NCBI GenBank assembly: GCA_023433515.1
Contig: JAEZCN010000090.1
Span: 1-48,717, forward strand
DNA length: 48,717 bases
Direction: 5' to 3'
From: Pseudomonadota bacterium
GTDB lineage: Bacteria > Pseudomonadota > Gammaproteobacteria > Steroidobacterales > Steroidobacteraceae
Part shown: positions 1 to 9,253 of the stretch, piece by piece
How positions within the stretch are numbered: position 1 is the first letter of the stretch
Layout: each line of letters opens with the position of its first letter
Translations under genes and position numbers: made by a program
Notes under the pieces: model-generated
Seen by the model: only the letters and a program-made list of their open reading frames with translations
Database searches by the model: none
What the model was told of the DNA's origin: nothing

Positions 1-51
1 GTGCCCGGGCACGACCCCTTCTTCATGTCAGCGCACTCCGATCTTTGGTAG

Positions 52-1341
52 TTAGATCTGGCCCGCTTGCGCCGGCGGGGGCGGCAGCAGGCTGTCGAGG
101 GATACGAGGGGGGACGCTTCGAAACTCTGCACGAAGTCCACGCCGAGCGCGGTCAGCCAGTTGTTGTGATCGCCACCCATCACACGTTTCGCGACGGTCT
201 GCAATCCCATCACTTTCGCGGTCTGCACGAGTCCGACGACGCGCGCCTGCGTGAGCCGGTGCTGCAGGGCGTTCGTGGTGAGCTCCGCGTCGAGCTTGAG
301 GAGCCGCACCGCGGAGTGCTCGAGGATCGGCATGCCGGCGCCGACCACGTTGAAATCGTCGATCGCGACCGGCACGCCGATGCGCGCGAACACGTCGAGC
401 GCCGGCATCACCTGGTCCGTATTCGAGAGGCACACGCGTTCGGAAAACTCCACGCCGATCAGGCCCGGCGGCAAGCCGGCCTTTTGCAGGCAGCTCTCGA
501 CGAAGCTGATGAAATGCGGCTCGATGACCGCCGCGTCGGACAGGTTCACCGAGAAGGTGGGCGGCTCGCGTTTCCAGAGCGTTGGATTGCGATGCAACCA
601 GCCGATGAGCTCGCCGATGACCTTGCGGTCGATCATCGAGGAGAGTCCATGGTTCGCGGCGGTCTGCATCACGCGCTCGGGTGTCTGCTCGACACCATCG
701 ATCATGTGTCGCAGCAGCACCTCGAACCGGCGGATGCCTTCGGCCTTGCGCAGGCGCACGAGCTGCTGCACGCGCAGCACGACGTCCTGTTCGCGGATCT
801 GCGCATAGACCGCCTCGAGCGGCAGCGGCACCGGCGGGCGCGGTTTCGGCGGCGCGGCTCGCGGCATCGCATGCAGGGTCTGCGCGATTTCGGAAGCGAT
901 GTCGGTGAGGATGGTCTGCACGGACGGCGTCAGGAATCGTGCCGCGGGATCTTCGTCCTCGGGCGGCGTATCTTCGACCACGAGCAGGCACACGCCCTGC
1001 AGCGCCGAATGCAGATCGCGCAGCGCCAGCATCACGGCGGTACGGGAGCCCTCGCCGCGCAAAAAGCGCGACTCGCGGGCAGCGCCGAGGACGAACGCGT
1101 CGAGCGCGTCGTTCAGAGCCTGGCGGAACTCGATTCCGAAATCGGTCGACGTGCAGTGGAGGACTTCGCCGCGCGCGTCGTACAGTGCGATCGCGCGGTA
1201 ACGCGCATGCGGCAACGCCTGTTCGAGATTGGCCACCCAGCCTGGGGCGACTTCAATGACCTGCTCGTTGAGCACAGACGCACGAATGGTCGTCTGGCCC
1301 GTATCCATCGATGCAGCGGCCAATGTGGACTGTCTGTCCAT
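52..1341 (-). CDS. Degenerate EAL-domain protein, probably non-catalytic c-di-GMP sensor or effector
   Basis: The product is about 429 residues. The N-terminal ~150 residues look like a GAF/PAS-type sensory region, followed by a proline-rich linker (PPKPRPPVPLP) and a C-terminal EAL-type barrel. Several EAL motifs remain in altered form: EVLLR for EALLR, SVNLS, EFSER for ELTE, IDDFN for DDFG and LKLD. The usual VAEGVE motif reads VAKRV, so the glutamate that acts as general base is replaced by lysine. I therefore infer loss of phosphodiesterase activity and a possible ligand-binding or partner-binding role. I chose the ATG at 1341 because AGGGA lies just upstream; an in-frame TTG at 1377 has no visible ribosome site. 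The stop codon lies within a GTAGTTAG motif. The family assignment is secure; inactivity is inferred. Confidence 0.8.
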   Translation of the reverse strand: MDRQSTLAAASMDTGQTTIRASVLNEQVIEVAPGWVANLEQALPHARYRAIALYDARGEVLHCTSTDFGIEFRQALNDALDAFVLGAARESRFLRGEGSRTAVMLALRDLHSALQGVCLLVVEDTPPEDEDPAARFLTPSVQTILTDIASEIAQTLHAMPRAAPPKPRPPVPLPLEAVYAQIREQDVVLRVQQLVRLRKAEGIRRFEVLLRHMIDGVEQTPERVMQTAANHGLSSMIDRKVIGELIGWLHRNPTLWKREPPTFSVNLSDAAVIEPHFISFVESCLQKAGLPPGLIGVEFSERVCLSNTDQVMPALDVFARIGVPVAIDDFNVVGAGMPILEHSAVRLLKLDAELTTNALQHRLTQARVVGLVQTAKVMGLQTVAKRVMGGDHNNWLTALGVDFVQSFEASPLVSLDSLLPPPPAQAGQI

Positions 1342-1532
1342 TTCCCTGATTTCTCGAAGCGACTCCTCGACGCGCAAGGTTACAGATTACGTTCAGAGCG
1401 GACGTGATGCGGCTCGCGGTCCTGCCGGGAGCGTTGAATCAGCCGCGAAATATGTCGAATCGGATTCCTGCCCTGAGCGTCGACGTTGAGACCCTGTAGT
1501 TGTTTGCCCTACGGATATTAGCCGCACCTCGA

Positions 1533-1540
1533 GTAGATAG
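1533..1540. repeat. GTAGWTAG motif (intergenic copy)
   Basis: GTAGATAG, one of 15 copies of the over-represented GTAGWTAG 8-mer in the window. Confidence 0.5.
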
Positions 1541-1544
1541 ACGT

Positions 1545-1558
1545 CGGACCTTGGTCCG
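1545..1558. promoter_or_regulatory. Inverted repeat, possible operator of the lyase gene
   Basis: CGGACC-TT-GGTCCG is a perfect 6+6 dyad with a 2-base centre, about 160 bases upstream of the lyase start. It could be a repressor or activator site; nothing in the window identifies the protein. Confidence 0.25.
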
Positions 1559-1718
1559 CCCCAGCCGTGGATGTACGCGCGCGCTGTGTAGGACGCGAGG
1601 ATGGCCCGGCAATCGGCACGGTCCCGACCATGAGGGAGCGCGATTTTTTGCAGATACGATCAATCTCGTGCATATTCGGTCAATATCGAAAGCCAAGAAT
1701 CTTTGAAGAGGGGATTCC

Positions 1719-4439
1719 ATGAAGCACCGGATTTCTCGCCGCGCGTTCCTGTCGGCGGCGGCAGCCGCGCCCGTCGCCGACGCACTCGCGGGGACCGCGG
1801 GCGGGTCCGGCAACGTGCCCCCGAACCCGGCCGCCGGAAACTGGGTCCGGTGGCTCGATGACCGCGTCGCCGGCCGTTTCGACGGGACGACCTGGGGCAC
1901 GCCCTGGCCTCGGGGCAAGCAGCGGGAAGCACGAAATTTCGTGCTCAGGGGAGCCGCGGGCGCCAGCCGTGCACTGCAGTCGTGGCCGCTCGCGTGGTGG
2001 CCCGACGGCTCGATCAAGTGGACGGCCCACGCCCTCGCCCCCTCGGCCGGCATCGGCGACGGACCCTTCGAAGTCGTCGCGCAGCGCGGCGCCGTGAAAC
2101 CGGACGTTTTCCTCCGCGCGAAAGAAACCGAAGGGGGCGTCGAGATCGACACCAGCCGCTTCGTTTGCCGTCTGGCCCGCGGCGGTACGAATTTCATCGC
2201 GGCGATCTCGCGCGAGGGTCGCGAGGTCCTGCGCGACGGGCACCTCGTGCTGCTCCGCCGCGAGGGCGCCGACTCGTCGACCGACAGGCAGTTGACCCAG
2301 GAGAGATTCGAGAGCGCCATCGAGAAGGTCGTGCTCGAACAAGCGGGTCCCGTTCGCGCCGTCGTCAGGATCGAAGGCAAACATGCGCACGGCTCGCGCC
2401 GCTGGATGCCGTTCACGCTGCGACTGTATTTCCACGCCGGTAGTGAGGCGGTGCGCCTGATGCACACCATCGTCTTCGACGGCGACGAGGCCCGCGACTT
2501 CATCGGCGGCATCGGCGTGCGCTTCGCGGTTCCGATGCGCGCGGAGCTGTACGACCGGCACGTGCGATTCGTCGGCGCGAACGAGGGGGTGTTCGGCGAG
2601 GCCGTGCGCGGCCTCACCGGGCTGCGCCGCGATCCGGGCGCCGCCGCCCGGCAGGCACAGGTCGCAGGCGTTGCGGTGCCGTCGATCACGCCCGTGGTCA
2701 CGAATCTTCTGCAGTACATTCCCGCGTTCGGCGACTGGACGTTGTTCCAGCCGAACGCCGATTCCTTCTCGGTCCGCAAGCGCACCACCGACGGCCACGC
2801 CTGGCTCGAGAGCGCCCGCGGAACGCGGGCCAGCGGACTCGGTTACGTGGGCACGCCCAACGGCGGTGTGGCGTTCGGGATCCGCAACTTCTGGCAGAGC
2901 CACCCGGCGCAGCTCGACATCCGCGATGCTCACACGGACGCGGCAAACGTCACGATGTGGGTCTGGGCGCCCGATGCCCAGCCCATGGACCTGCGTTTCT
3001 ATCACGACGGTCTCGGACAGGACACGTACGAGAAGCAATACAAGGGCGGACTCGAGATCACGTACGAAGATTACGAGCCCGGCTTCGGTACACCACTCGG
3101 CGTCGCTCGCACCAGCGAACTGATGTTGTGGATCCTGCCGGCTACACCGGCGCGCGAGCGCCTTCCCGAACTGGCCGACGCGCTGGCGACACCGGCGCGC
3201 ATCGTGCCCACGCCGCAAACCGTCGTCGAATCAGGCGTCTTCGCGCATGCGTTGTCGCTGCCGTCGCAGACGCCGGCGGAACACGCGGCGCTCGAGAAAC
3301 AGCTCGACTGGATGTTCGATTTCTATCTCGACCAACAGGACCAGCGAGGCTGGTACGGCTTCTGGAACTTCGGCGACGTCATGCACACGTACGACTTCGA
3401 TCGTCACGAGTGGCGTTACGACGTCGGCGGCTTCGCCTGGGACAACTCGGAGCTCGCGACCGACGTTTGGTTGTGGATGCACTTCCTGCGCACCGGCCGC
3501 GCCGACGCGTTCCGCTTCTCCGAAGCCATGACCCGTCACACGGGCGAAGTCGACGTGCATCACCTCGGCAAGTTTGCGCCGCTCGGTTCGCGCCACAACG
3601 TCCAGCACTGGGGCTGCAGCGCCAAGCAGCTGCGCATCAGTACGGCGCTGAACCGCCGGTTTTACTATTACCTCACCGCCGATGAGCGCGTGGGCGATCT
3701 CATGCGCGAGCAGCTCGAGGCCGCGCGCACGCTGCGCACCGTGCCGCCTGGCCGCAAGCTCGCCGACCCCGAGGAACGCGCAACGGATCCGGACGGCGAT
3801 TCCGCGCATCTCGGCTTCGGCACCGATTGGGGCTCGCTCGCGAGCGCGTGGCTCACCGAGTGGGAGCGCACGCGCGATCCGAGGATGCGTGATCGCCTGC
3901 TCGTCAGCATGCAGACGATCGGCGCGCAGCCGCGCGGTTTCTTCACGGGGGGCGAGCGCATGAATCTCTCGACGGGCGCCTTCGACATCGCGAAGAACGA
4001 TGAAGTCAGCGTGTCGCACCTTTCAGCGGCCTTCGGGCTGCCGGAGGTCTGCGCCGAGTTGATCGAACTACTCTCCGTGCCCGAATTCGAGCGCGCGTGG
4101 CTGCAGTACTGCGAGCTCTACAATGCGCCGGCCGATCGGCAATTGGCGGCGCTCGGCCAGGAGTTGCGAGGCAACGGCCTGCAGCAGGGTCACTCGCGTC
4201 TCACGGCATACGCGGCGTTTCGCAGGAAGGATTCGGCGCTCGCCGCGCGCGCGTGGCGGGAGTTCGCGGAGGGCCGCATGGGCTACGGCCGCGGGCAGCA
4301 GTTCGCTTCAAAACGCATCGAAGGTCCCGCGGTGCTCAATCCCGTCGACGAGGGTCCCGGAATCTCGACGAATGCGAGCGCGCAATGGGGATTGGCGGGC
4401 ATCGTGAATCTCGCGTACACGCGCAAGCTCACGGGCTGA
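1719..4439 (+). CDS. Exo-rhamnogalacturonan-lyase-like (PcRGLX/YetA family) Tat-exported protein
   Basis: The product is 906 residues. The N-terminus MKHRISRRAFLSAAAAAP carries a twin-arginine export motif (SRRAFL) and an alanine-rich hydrophobic stretch. The SWPLAWWPDGSIKWTAHAL segment near residue 90 is, as I recall the family, characteristic of the multi-domain YetA/PcRGLX proteins, whose characterised fungal member is an exo-acting rhamnogalacturonan lyase. The C-terminal half (from about residue 510) is rich in Trp, Tyr and His (QRGWYGFWNFGDVMHTYD, VDVHHLGKFAPLGSRHN), as expected for an (alpha/alpha)-barrel lyase. I infer a periplasmic enzyme acting on an acidic polysaccharide such as pectin; substrate and activity are unproven. 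KDG/KDPG enzymes about 32 kb away could receive uronate products. The ATG has GAGGGG at suitable spacing. Confidence 0.72.
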   Translation: MKHRISRRAFLSAAAAAPVADALAGTAGGSGNVPPNPAAGNWVRWLDDRVAGRFDGTTWGTPWPRGKQREARNFVLRGAAGASRALQSWPLAWWPDGSIKWTAHALAPSAGIGDGPFEVVAQRGAVKPDVFLRAKETEGGVEIDTSRFVCRLARGGTNFIAAISREGREVLRDGHLVLLRREGADSSTDRQLTQERFESAIEKVVLEQAGPVRAVVRIEGKHAHGSRRWMPFTLRLYFHAGSEAVRLMHTIVFDGDEARDFIGGIGVRFAVPMRAELYDRHVRFVGANEGVFGEAVRGLTGLRRDPGAAARQAQVAGVAVPSITPVVTNLLQYIPAFGDWTLFQPNADSFSVRKRTTDGHAWLESARGTRASGLGYVGTPNGGVAFGIRNFWQSHPAQLDIRDAHTDAANVTMWVWAPDAQPMDLRFYHDGLGQDTYEKQYKGGLEITYEDYEPGFGTPLGVARTSELMLWILPATPARERLPELADALATPARIVPTPQTVVESGVFAHALSLPSQTPAEHAALEKQLDWMFDFYLDQQDQRGWYGFWNFGDVMHTYDFDRHEWRYDVGGFAWDNSELATDVWLWMHFLRTGRADAFRFSEAMTRHTGEVDVHHLGKFAPLGSRHNVQHWGCSAKQLRISTALNRRFYYYLTADERVGDLMREQLEAARTLRTVPPGRKLADPEERATDPDGDSAHLGFGTDWGSLASAWLTEWERTRDPRMRDRLLVSMQTIGAQPRGFFTGGERMNLSTGAFDIAKNDEVSVSHLSAAFGLPEVCAELIELLSVPEFERAWLQYCELYNAPADRQLAALGQELRGNGLQQGHSRLTAYAAFRRKDSALAARAWREFAEGRMGYGRGQQFASKRIEGPAVLNPVDEGPGISTNASAQWGLAGIVNLAYTRKLTG

Positions 4440-4473
4440 CATCCGACGTGAAGCCCTGATCGCCAACGAAGAA

Positions 4474-4494
4474 GGGGACCCCGATCGGGTCCCC
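4474..4494. terminator. Hairpin between converging lyase and RND genes
   Basis: GGGGACCC-CGATC-GGGTCCCC forms a perfect 8-bp stem with a 5-base loop, between the stop of the lyase gene and the stop of the RND gene. On the minus strand it is followed by TTCTTC. It is probably a bidirectional terminator, with only a weak T-tract on either side. Confidence 0.65.
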
Positions 4495-4502
4495 TGTGTG
4501 CT

Positions 4503-7500
4503 TCATTCCGCGGGTTGCGGTTGCGCTTCCGGCATGGGCCGCGGCGCATAGGGATTCCGCCTTCCGCCGCCGCGCTGTTTCGGCGTGTACGGGTGGCGTG
4601 CGCGCTGCCACCACTGCGGCCGCACGACGTAATCATCGCGTACTTCGAAGCCGACGATGCGCTGGGCACGTTCCACCGGATGCTCTTCGGGCGACTGCAG
4701 TCCGGACAGCCAGCGCACGAGGCGATAGAAGAAGCGCAGCAACAACAGCGTCGCGAGCCCCTCGAACAACGTCACCATGAAGGCGACGAAGGTGTTCCCA
4801 TACGCCGCGCGCGCGTGGAACTTGATGGCCGCGCGTTCGCGGTTGATCTCGATGCTGTCGTAGAAGCTGGGCACGACCAGCAGCGTCAACAACGTCGAAG
4901 TGATGACGCCGCCGATGATGGCCACCGCCATCGGGCTGTAGAACTCGCCCCCCTCACCTATGCCGATCGCCACCGGCATCATGCCCGCGATCAGCGCGAA
5001 GGTCGTCATCATGATCGGGCGGAAGCGTACCCGGCCCGCATGCATCAGCGCCTCCTCGCGATCGATGCCGCGTTTCTCTTCTTCACGCGTGCAGTCGAGC
5101 AGCAGGATGGCGTTCTTCGCCACGAGGCCCATGAGCATGATGATGCCGATGAAACTCATGAGATTGAGCGTGCCACCCGTCAGGTTCAGGGCGAGCACCA
5201 CGCCGATCAGTGATAACGGCAGCGAGATCATGATCGCGATCGGCGCCGTGAACGAACCGAACTGCATCACGAGCACCAGGTACATCACGAAGATGCCCAT
5301 GATCAGCGCCGTGAACATCTCGGAGAACAGCTCCGACTGGTCGCGAGAAGCGCCACCCAGTTCGATACCATAGCCCTGCGGGAATTCGATCGCGTTCGCG
5401 ATCTCCTGGGCCTTGCGCGTCACGGTACCCGCATCGACGCGATCCACGTTGGCGGCCACGGTGACGGTGCGCTTGCCGTTCAAATGCTGGATGCGGGCCG
5501 GGCCCTTGTCCATCGTGATGGTCGCGATCTGCTCGAGCGGGACCATCATGCTCGTGCCCGTGACGTTGATCGGCAGGTGCTCGATGTTCTCGGCGCTCAC
5601 GCGATCTTCCGGCGCGAGACGCACGGCCACGTCGCGCGACTGCCCGATCGGGTCCACCCAGTCGCCGACTTCGACGCCCGCGAAGGCCACGCGCAGGGTC
5701 TGCGCCGCATCGTTCACCGAAATGCCGAGCTGGTTGGCCAGGCCGCGATCGATCTCGATGCGCAGTTCGTCCTTGGGATCCTGCTCGGACAGGCCGACGT
5801 CCACCGCGCCCGGGATCTCCCGGACCTTCTCCATGAACTCGTTGGTGATCTCCATGAGCTTGCGCGAATCGGTGCCGTAGAACTGGATCTGCACCGGCTT
5901 GCGCACGCCCTGGTTCAGATCGTCGAACACGACGTACTCGGCGCCGACCAGCTGCTTGAGTTTTTCGCGCAATTCGGCAGCCAGCTCTTCCAGCGACTTC
6001 GAGCGTTCCGACCTGTCGCCCACCTCCACCCAGACGCGGCCGCCCGTCGTGTTGACGCGCGCGTCGGTGCTCTTCGTTTCGTCCATCGCGAGCGCCAGAT
6101 CCGCCGCCTTCTGGACCTTGTTGCGGGCGTATTCGAGGCTGGTGCTCGACGGCGTGCGGACCTCGATCGCCAGCGTGCCGTAGTCCGACTTCGGCAGGAA
6201 CTCGCTTCCGCCGAGAGTGGTTTGATAGCCGCACGAGCCGACCAGCAGGAACAACGAGCCCCACGCCATCCACTTGCGGTGGTGCAGCGCCCAGGCGATG
6301 ACGTTGCCATAACGGTCCGCCTGGTGGTCGAACCACACGTTGAACTTCGCGAAGTACTTCTCGAGTCCGCGGCGCTCACGCTGTGCGTGGCCCGGCGGAT
6401 CGCCCCAGTACGCCGACAGCATCGGGTCGAGCGTGAACGAGATGAAGAGGCTGACGAGCACGGAGGCCGCCACCGTGACCGCGAATGGCCGGAACCACTC
6501 GCCCGCGCCGCCGCCCATGAAGGCGACGGGCACGAACACCGCGACGATCGACAACGTGGTCGCGGTGACCGCGAGGCCGATTTCCGCCGTACCGTTGCGC
6601 GCCGCGGCCTTGCGGTCTTCGCCGCGTTCCATGTGCCGGACTATGTTTTCTCGTACCACGATGGCGTCGTCGATGAGCACGCCGATCGCGAGCGACAGGC
6701 CCAGCAGGGTCATGAAGTTCAGCGTGAAGCCGCACAGCCAGACCGCAATGAACGCAGCGATGGCCGAGGTCGGCAGCGACAGGCCGGTGATCAGCGTCGA
6801 GCGCCAGGAATTCAGGAAGGCGTAGACGACGAAGATGGTGAGGCCCGCACCGAAAACCAGCGCGTGGATCACGTTGTTGAGATTGCTCGACGCTTCCTCG
6901 CCGCCGTCACGCGTGACCTCGAGCGTGGTGCCCCCTGGCAGCGTCTCGTTGATCTTCTTGACTTCATCGCGGATGCGCTCGGCCACGGTCACCGTGCTCG
7001 CCTCGCGCTGGCGGATCACCGAGAGACCCACGTTGGGGCTGCCCGATCGCAGGCTGTAGCTGCTGGGTTCGGCGAAGCCGTCCTCGACCGTCGCCACCTG
7101 TCCGAGGCGCACGACCTCGTTGCCGAGGCGCTTGATCACGATGTCGTTGAAGTCGGCGGGCCGTTCGATGCGGCCCACCAGGCGGATGAGCTGCTCGTCG
7201 AGTTCGCCCTTGACCCGGCCCACGGGTGCGTTCGTGTTCTGCGCGCGCAGCGCGTTGACCACGTCGGAGGCGGAAACGTTGAACTCGCGCAGCTTCTGCG
7301 CGTGCAGCAGCACGGACAACTCGCGGCGCAGCGCGCCGTCGACATTGACCACCGCGACGCCATCGAGCCCGCGGATCTGATCGGCGAGCACGTCCTCGGC
7401 GAGGCGCGAGATCTCCGCGTGCGACAGCTTCGTCGAGGACAGCCCGAGGTTCATGATGGGCTGGGCCGCCGGATCGACACGCCACAGGATCGGCTCGCGC

Positions 7501-7868
7501 ATTTCGAGCGGCATCTTGTAGCGCACGGCGGCAATCGCGTTGCGCACCTCGTCGCCGGCCTCGGACATGTTCTTCTTGAAGTCGAAGATGATGACGAACT
7601 GCCCGGTGCCGTCCATCGCCGTCGACTGCAGCTCGTAGACCTGCGGAATGCTTTGCAGCGACTTCTCGACTCGATTGATGATGTCGCGCTCCACCGCTTC
7701 GGGCGATGCGCCCGGATAGGGGAAACTCACGACCATCACCGGCTGATCGACGTCCGGGATCTGGTTGACGCGCAGATTCTTGAGCGCGAGCAAACCGAGG
7801 CACATGAGCACGATGATGATCGCGACCGTGGTGACCGGTTGCTTGATGCTGAAATTGGAAAGCAACAT
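4503..7868 (-). CDS. RND efflux transporter, inner-membrane pump (HAE1/AcrB-like)
   Basis: The product is 1121 residues, longer than the usual 1020-1060. It starts MLLSNFSIKQPVTTVAIIIV, the typical first helix, has the TM4 proton-relay pair in GVLIDDAIVVREN, and the duplicated 6+6 helix plan with large periplasmic loops. It should export hydrophobic or toxic compounds with the adaptor encoded just upstream; an outer-membrane TolC partner is not in the window and would be supplied in trans. After the normal last helix (LLTLLVVPSFYDS) there are roughly 100 additional residues: another hydrophobic segment (TLFEGLATLLLLRFFYRLV) and then a basic, proline-rich tail ending RPMPEAQPQPAE. The ATG follows an AGGGAG site, 27 bases after the adaptor stop. 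Substrate unknown. Confidence 0.93.
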   Translation of the reverse strand: MLLSNFSIKQPVTTVAIIIVLMCLGLLALKNLRVNQIPDVDQPVMVVSFPYPGASPEAVERDIINRVEKSLQSIPQVYELQSTAMDGTGQFVIIFDFKKNMSEAGDEVRNAIAAVRYKMPLEMREPILWRVDPAAQPIMNLGLSSTKLSHAEISRLAEDVLADQIRGLDGVAVVNVDGALRRELSVLLHAQKLREFNVSASDVVNALRAQNTNAPVGRVKGELDEQLIRLVGRIERPADFNDIVIKRLGNEVVRLGQVATVEDGFAEPSSYSLRSGSPNVGLSVIRQREASTVTVAERIRDEVKKINETLPGGTTLEVTRDGGEEASSNLNNVIHALVFGAGLTIFVVYAFLNSWRSTLITGLSLPTSAIAAFIAVWLCGFTLNFMTLLGLSLAIGVLIDDAIVVRENIVRHMERGEDRKAAARNGTAEIGLAVTATTLSIVAVFVPVAFMGGGAGEWFRPFAVTVAASVLVSLFISFTLDPMLSAYWGDPPGHAQRERRGLEKYFAKFNVWFDHQADRYGNVIAWALHHRKWMAWGSLFLLVGSCGYQTTLGGSEFLPKSDYGTLAIEVRTPSSTSLEYARNKVQKAADLALAMDETKSTDARVNTTGGRVWVEVGDRSERSKSLEELAAELREKLKQLVGAEYVVFDDLNQGVRKPVQIQFYGTDSRKLMEITNEFMEKVREIPGAVDVGLSEQDPKDELRIEIDRGLANQLGISVNDAAQTLRVAFAGVEVGDWVDPIGQSRDVAVRLAPEDRVSAENIEHLPINVTGTSMMVPLEQIATITMDKGPARIQHLNGKRTVTVAANVDRVDAGTVTRKAQEIANAIEFPQGYGIELGGASRDQSELFSEMFTALIMGIFVMYLVLVMQFGSFTAPIAIMISLPLSLIGVVLALNLTGGTLNLMSFIGIIMLMGLVAKNAILLLDCTREEEKRGIDREEALMHAGRVRFRPIMMTTFALIAGMMPVAIGIGEGGEFYSPMAVAIIGGVITSTLLTLLVVPSFYDSIEINRERAAIKFHARAAYGNTFVAFMVTLFEGLATLLLLRFFYRLVRWLSGLQSPEEHPVERAQRIVGFEVRDDYVVRPQWWQRARHPYTPKQRGGGRRNPYAPRPMPEAQPQPAE

Positions 7869-7895
7869 CGAGGGAACTCCCTTGTCTGGCCGCGA

Positions 7896-9041
7896 TTACT
7901 TCTCGACGACCACTGCGGTCTTGTTCACTTGTTCGAATGTGACTGGCTGACCTTCCTTCAGCGTCGCGCTCGGAAAACGCAGCACGTCTTCGCCCTCGTT
8001 GATACCGGCGTTCACGACGTACGCGCCCGAACGCGGATCGCGCTCACCGAGCCTGAGCTCGGCCTTCTGCAACTTGGCCTCGCGGATGGTCCAGGCGTAG
8101 GCCTTGTCGCCTTCGCGGACGACGGCGGCGCTGGGCAATGCGAGTTTCGATGCGGTGCGGGTTTCCACGCGTCCTTCCGCGTACAAGCCTGCCACGTAGG
8201 GCTGCTGACCCGCGTCGTCGAAGCTCACCAGGACTTCGACCTGGCGCGTCGTGGCGTTCGCCGACGGATTGACGCGGGTCACCTTGCCCGTGAACTCGCG
8301 TTCGCCGAAGCCGTGAATGCGGAACCAGACCGACTGGCCCGCGTGCACTTCGCCGATGTGGTCGGCTGAAATGAAACCTTCGAAGCGCAGGCTGCCCGGG
8401 TCGATGACCTTGAGCAGTTCCTTGCCGATCTGCAGCGTGTCGCCCGCCGACACCTGGCGATCGCTGACGATGCCGTCGAACGGTGCACGCACTTCGGTGC
8501 GCTCGAGTTGCTGGCGCGCGGTCACCACGCGCGAGCGCGCGGCCTCGCGTTCGCTCTGCGTCGAATTGCGGCGGATCTCAGCGTCCTCGACCTGCTGGGC
8601 CGAGACCACGCCGGTCTCGCGCAGTTTCAGCATGCGCTGGTACTGGCGCTCGGCCTGCTCGTAAGCCTGTTCGGCCGCGTTCATCGAAGACTGCGCGGAC
8701 ATCAGGCTGTCGCGGATCGAGGTCTGGTCGAGTCGCACCAGGAGATCTCCGCGCTTGACCGGATCGCCATTCTCCTTGAGGACCGCCAGCACGACGGCGG
8801 GCACTTCGGCCCTGAGGTCGGCGCGCCGCTCGGGCTGGATCGAGCCCGTAACCGAGGGGCCCGACGCCAACGCGCTGCTGTTGGCCGAGAGCACGTCGTC
8901 CGGTGAAATCAGCAGCGGCGTCAGGTCCTGCTTGTCCGGCGTGTTTCCAGAACCCTTGCCGCAAGCGGCCAGGGCCAGGATCGAAATCGTGAGTGCGGAG
9001 ACGAGGCCGAGCCTCGAGATCTTTCTGTTGTTGAGAATCAC
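7896..9041 (-). CDS. RND efflux periplasmic adaptor (membrane fusion) lipoprotein
   Basis: The product is about 381 residues. The N-terminus has a lipoprotein signal with lipobox LAAC followed by Gly, so it is probably lipid-anchored in the periplasm. A barrel-sandwich/lipoyl half (VPAVVLAVLKENGDPVKRGDLLVRLD), an alpha-helical hairpin (about residues 110-180) and the second lipoyl half (VRAPFDGIVSDRQVSAGDTL) are followed by beta-barrel and membrane-proximal domains. It links the inner-membrane pump 27 bases downstream to an outer-membrane channel. I chose GTG at 9041 because AAGGA sits 7 bases upstream; an in-frame GTG at 9062 lacks such a site. No regulator adjoins the operon. Confidence 0.92.
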   Translation of the reverse strand: MILNNRKISRLGLVSALTISILALAACGKGSGNTPDKQDLTPLLISPDDVLSANSSALASGPSVTGSIQPERRADLRAEVPAVVLAVLKENGDPVKRGDLLVRLDQTSIRDSLMSAQSSMNAAEQAYEQAERQYQRMLKLRETGVVSAQQVEDAEIRRNSTQSEREAARSRVVTARQQLERTEVRAPFDGIVSDRQVSAGDTLQIGKELLKVIDPGSLRFEGFISADHIGEVHAGQSVWFRIHGFGEREFTGKVTRVNPSANATTRQVEVLVSFDDAGQQPYVAGLYAEGRVETRTASKLALPSAAVVREGDKAYAWTIREAKLQKAELRLGERDPRSGAYVVNAGINEGEDVLRFPSATLKEGQPVTFEQVNKTAVVVEK

Positions 9042-9253
9042 GCGATCTTCCTTTGGCGACACGAACTCAGACGCTTCAACCGCCCCCCGGGTTGCACGTT
9101 GGCTAACTAAAAAATGATTGATTGATATTGTTTTTTTGCGGGCGCGAGATCGCGGCTGGAACCCGACTGAGGACCGTCGCGCCCGATAATCAAGGCGCGC
9201 ACGATGCCTATCGCGATCCCGAATCGCAAGTGATCTTCGTCATACCGACGGAA

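Larger units (their letters stand above)
1342..1718. other. Intergenic region between the EAL gene and the lyase gene
   Basis: I see no credible gene here. It must hold the divergent promoters. Two things stand out: a GTAGATAG motif at 1533-1540 and an inverted repeat CGGACC-TT-GGTCCG at 1545-1558. GAGGGG lies just upstream of the ATG at 1719 as the ribosome site. No convincing -35/-10 pair could be fixed by eye. Confidence 0.5.

Noticed and set aside
5484..8369. Long open frame of about 960 codons on the plus strand opposite the RND genes
   Set aside because: Its product is rich in His, Arg, Asp and Gln with no domain signal, typical of antisense frames in GC-rich genes; the minus strand encodes unmistakable RND proteins.
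9042..9253. Possible gene or small RNA between nagE and the RND adaptor gene
   Set aside because: Only a weak GCGAT/ATCGC hairpin near 9213-9227 and a T-run near 9130 are visible; nothing supports a gene.
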